Shown: one piece after another, positions 6,446 to 7,331 of the stretch | Position numbering within the stretch: the first letter of the stretch is position 1 | Layout of the letters: the number at the start of each line of letters is the position of its first letter | Origin: Phycisphaerae bacterium | Lineage (GTDB): Bacteria > Planctomycetota > Phycisphaerae > Sedimentisphaerales > Anaerohalosphaeraceae | NCBI GenBank assembly: GCA_003567095.1 | Contig: PXAQ01000092.1 | Coordinates: forward strand, 1-7,331 | Reading direction: 5' to 3' | DNA length: 7,331 nucleotides | Made by a program: the position numbers and the translations under genes | The notes under the pieces: model-generated | Database searches by the model: none | Told to the model about the DNA's origin: nothing | What the model saw: only the letters and a program-made list of their open reading frames with translations

Positions 6446-6752
6446 GGGGACGGTTCATAAGTGTTTGATTTGGCGATGTTTGCGAACAGTTATTTTGGGC
6501 CTGTTTGGGCGGAAATGACCTTTGGCCATGAAAATGGGTCAAGAGTGGGTCAGTTCTATCCTTTGGAAAATATTGACTCAGCAATTCGTCTTGCACCCGC
6601 TGGGCATGTAACAGGTCCTCATCGTGAACGCTGAGATAGGTATTTGGGTTAGTGTTACTATCCGAATGCCCATCCAGATTCTGGGCCACATGGGTTGAAA
6701 ATTTTTTTGTTGCCCAGTTTCTGGATTCAAGAACACCAAAAATCGAGTAACG
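6426..6752 (-). pseudogene. C-terminal remnant of a tyrosine recombinase (integrase)
   Basis: Tyrosine recombinases cut and rejoin DNA at attachment sites, typically to insert phages or other elements into chromosomes. The open minus-strand frame from 6752 reads ATKKFSTHVAQNLDGHSD, then SNTNPNTYLSVHDEDL, followed by a helix-like AQRVQDELLSQYF. This matches the family's C-terminal catalytic block: the GH motif His (codon 6668-6666) and the nucleophile Tyr (codon 6638-6636) ten residues later, a spacing seen in integrases with a GHS...TYxHV pattern. Upstream, an in-frame TAA at 6755-6753 interrupts the frame, and the Arg-rich HxxR block expected about 25-35 residues before GH is not recognisable. 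The N-terminal DNA-binding part is also missing; only about 100 bases separate the frame's start from rmlB. The GTG at 6689 would give an 87-residue protein but is internal to the conserved block. The fragment cannot be active. Confidence 0.75.
6429..6453 (+). other. Sequence resembling a tRNA-Glu 3' end; possible attachment-site remnant
   Basis: GAGG (6429-6432), TACGAAT (6433-6439) and CCTC (6440-6443) form a T-arm-like hairpin with a seven-base loop, followed by ACGGGGACG (6444-6452), which resembles a tRNA acceptor strand. By eye, 6433-6452 matches 16 of 20 bases of the E. coli tRNA-Glu 3' region as I recall it. There is no tRNA body upstream (that DNA is the umuD remnant), so this is not a tRNA gene. 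It begins one base beyond the TAA that closes the integrase remnant, where an attachment site would be expected. Chance similarity or a dispersed repeat containing GGGGACGGTTCAT is equally possible. Confidence 0.25.
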
Positions 6753-6801
6753 TTAAATCCCGGCTCTACGGCTCACTGCTTTAAACCGCCACAAAAGTCT
6801 T

Positions 6802-7331
6802 TTATCGTCCCGCGTACATCTGTTCGTAATAGCTTTGGTATTGGCCGGAGACAACGTGGGTCAGCCAATCGCTGTGGGACAGGTACCAGTCGATGGTTTT
6901 GGCGATGCCCTCTTCGAAGCTGACCGACGGCTTCCAGCCCAGCTCGGACATGATTTTGGTCGAGTCTATGGCATAGCGGCGGTCGTGGCCGGGGCGGTCT
7001 GTGACGTGGCGGATGAGGGTGTCGGGCTTGCCGAGCCGCTCGAGAACCAGCCTGACCACCTCCAAGTTGGTCTTTTCGTTGTTGCCGCCGATGTTGTAGA
7101 CAGTGTTGGGCCTGCCCTCGGTCAGCACCTTCCAGATGGCCGTGCAGTGATCCTGCACATACAGCCAGTCGCGCACCTGAAGGCCGTCGCCGTAGACGGG
7201 CAGCTCTTTGTCGTTCAGGGCATTGTTGATCATCAGCGGGATCATTTTTTCGGGGAAGTGGTACGGCCCGTAGTTGTTCGAGCAGCGGGTGATGTTGTAC
7301 CGCAGGTCCCAGCTATGGCCGTAGGCCTGCA
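6802..7331 (-). CDS. rmlB: dTDP-glucose 4,6-dehydratase RmlB, C-terminal half
   Basis: RmlB converts dTDP-glucose to dTDP-4-keto-6-deoxyglucose with bound NAD, the second step of dTDP-L-rhamnose and related deoxysugar synthesis in the cytoplasm. The frame stays open to the window edge, so the ATG at 7245 is internal (KMIPLM) and the start lies beyond 7331. The visible 175 or so residues are about half of the usual length of roughly 350. They include TRCSNNYGPYHFPEKMIPLM, the LPVYGDGLQVRDWLYVQDHC block, YNIGGNNEKTNLEVV, RPGHDRRYAIDSTKI and ELGWKPSVSFEEG, all typical of RmlB rather than other short-chain sugar epimerases. The catalytic YxxxK and the N-terminal Rossmann motif lie outside the window. 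The gene ends with TAA. It runs toward the degraded region and converges on the PPC operon; no strong terminator was found after it. Its partners rmlA, rmlC and rmlD are not in view. Confidence 0.93.
   Translation of the reverse strand, partial: QAYGHSWDLRYNITRCSNNYGPYHFPEKMIPLMINNALNDKELPVYGDGLQVRDWLYVQDHCTAIWKVLTEGRPNTVYNIGGNNEKTNLEVVRLVLERLGKPDTLIRHVTDRPGHDRRYAIDSTKIMSELGWKPSVSFEEGIAKTIDWYLSHSDWLTHVVSGQYQSYYEQMYAGR

Noticed and set aside
6429..6453. A complete tRNA gene on the plus strand
   Set aside because: Only a T-arm-like and acceptor-like stretch is present. Upstream DNA shows no D-arm or anticodon arm and is accounted for by the umuD remnant.
1..7331. CRISPR array, riboswitch, insertion-sequence ends or a novel defence system
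   Set aside because: I saw no regularly spaced repeats, no riboswitch-like leader before any gene, no transposase with terminal repeats, and no nuclease, helicase or reverse transcriptase motifs.

Overview
The window looks like chromosomal DNA of a planctomycete (Planctomycetota, possibly a Phycisphaerae-type lineage). The main evidence is a tandem set of three genes: a DUF1549/DUF1553 (PSCyt2/PSD1) protein, a Tat-exported DUF1501 protein and a secreted PPC-domain protein. This combination is characteristic of the phylum and is rarely seen elsewhere. The lineage call is an inference from gene content; no rRNA or other marker gene is present.

Layout. Positions 1-855 (+) hold the C-terminal part of a GH36-type alpha-galactosidase, with both catalytic aspartates visible. 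A hairpin followed by a T-rich tract at 902-939 probably ends that transcript. Positions 984-5963 (+) form a compact operon-like run of three exported proteins (DUF1549/DUF1553, DUF1501, PPC), with gaps of only 24 and 9 bases. Positions 5964-6801 contain no intact gene. This stretch holds two decayed genes on the minus strand: a umuD-like SOS peptidase, broken by a stop codon, a frameshift, a changed cleavage-site residue and loss of its C-terminus, and the C-terminal end of a tyrosine recombinase (integrase). Between them is a short stretch resembling the 3' end of a tRNA-Glu gene. Positions 6802-7331 (-) hold the C-terminal half of dTDP-glucose 4,6-dehydratase (RmlB), whose 5' end lies outside the window.

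How the parts relate. The GH36 enzyme and the three-gene cassette suggest export-linked processing of galactose-containing polysaccharide. The biochemical role of the cassette is not established, and its link to the GH36 gene rests on position only. RmlB belongs to nucleotide-sugar synthesis for surface glycans and is on the opposite strand. The degraded interval between them reads as the scar of a mobile element: an integrase tail, an SOS gene that such elements often carry, and a possible tRNA-derived attachment site. The PPC gene seems to stop early at the edge of this scar. No intact new defence or mobile system is visible. The most unusual material is the scar and the departures from the usual motifs in the DUF1549 and DUF1501 proteins.
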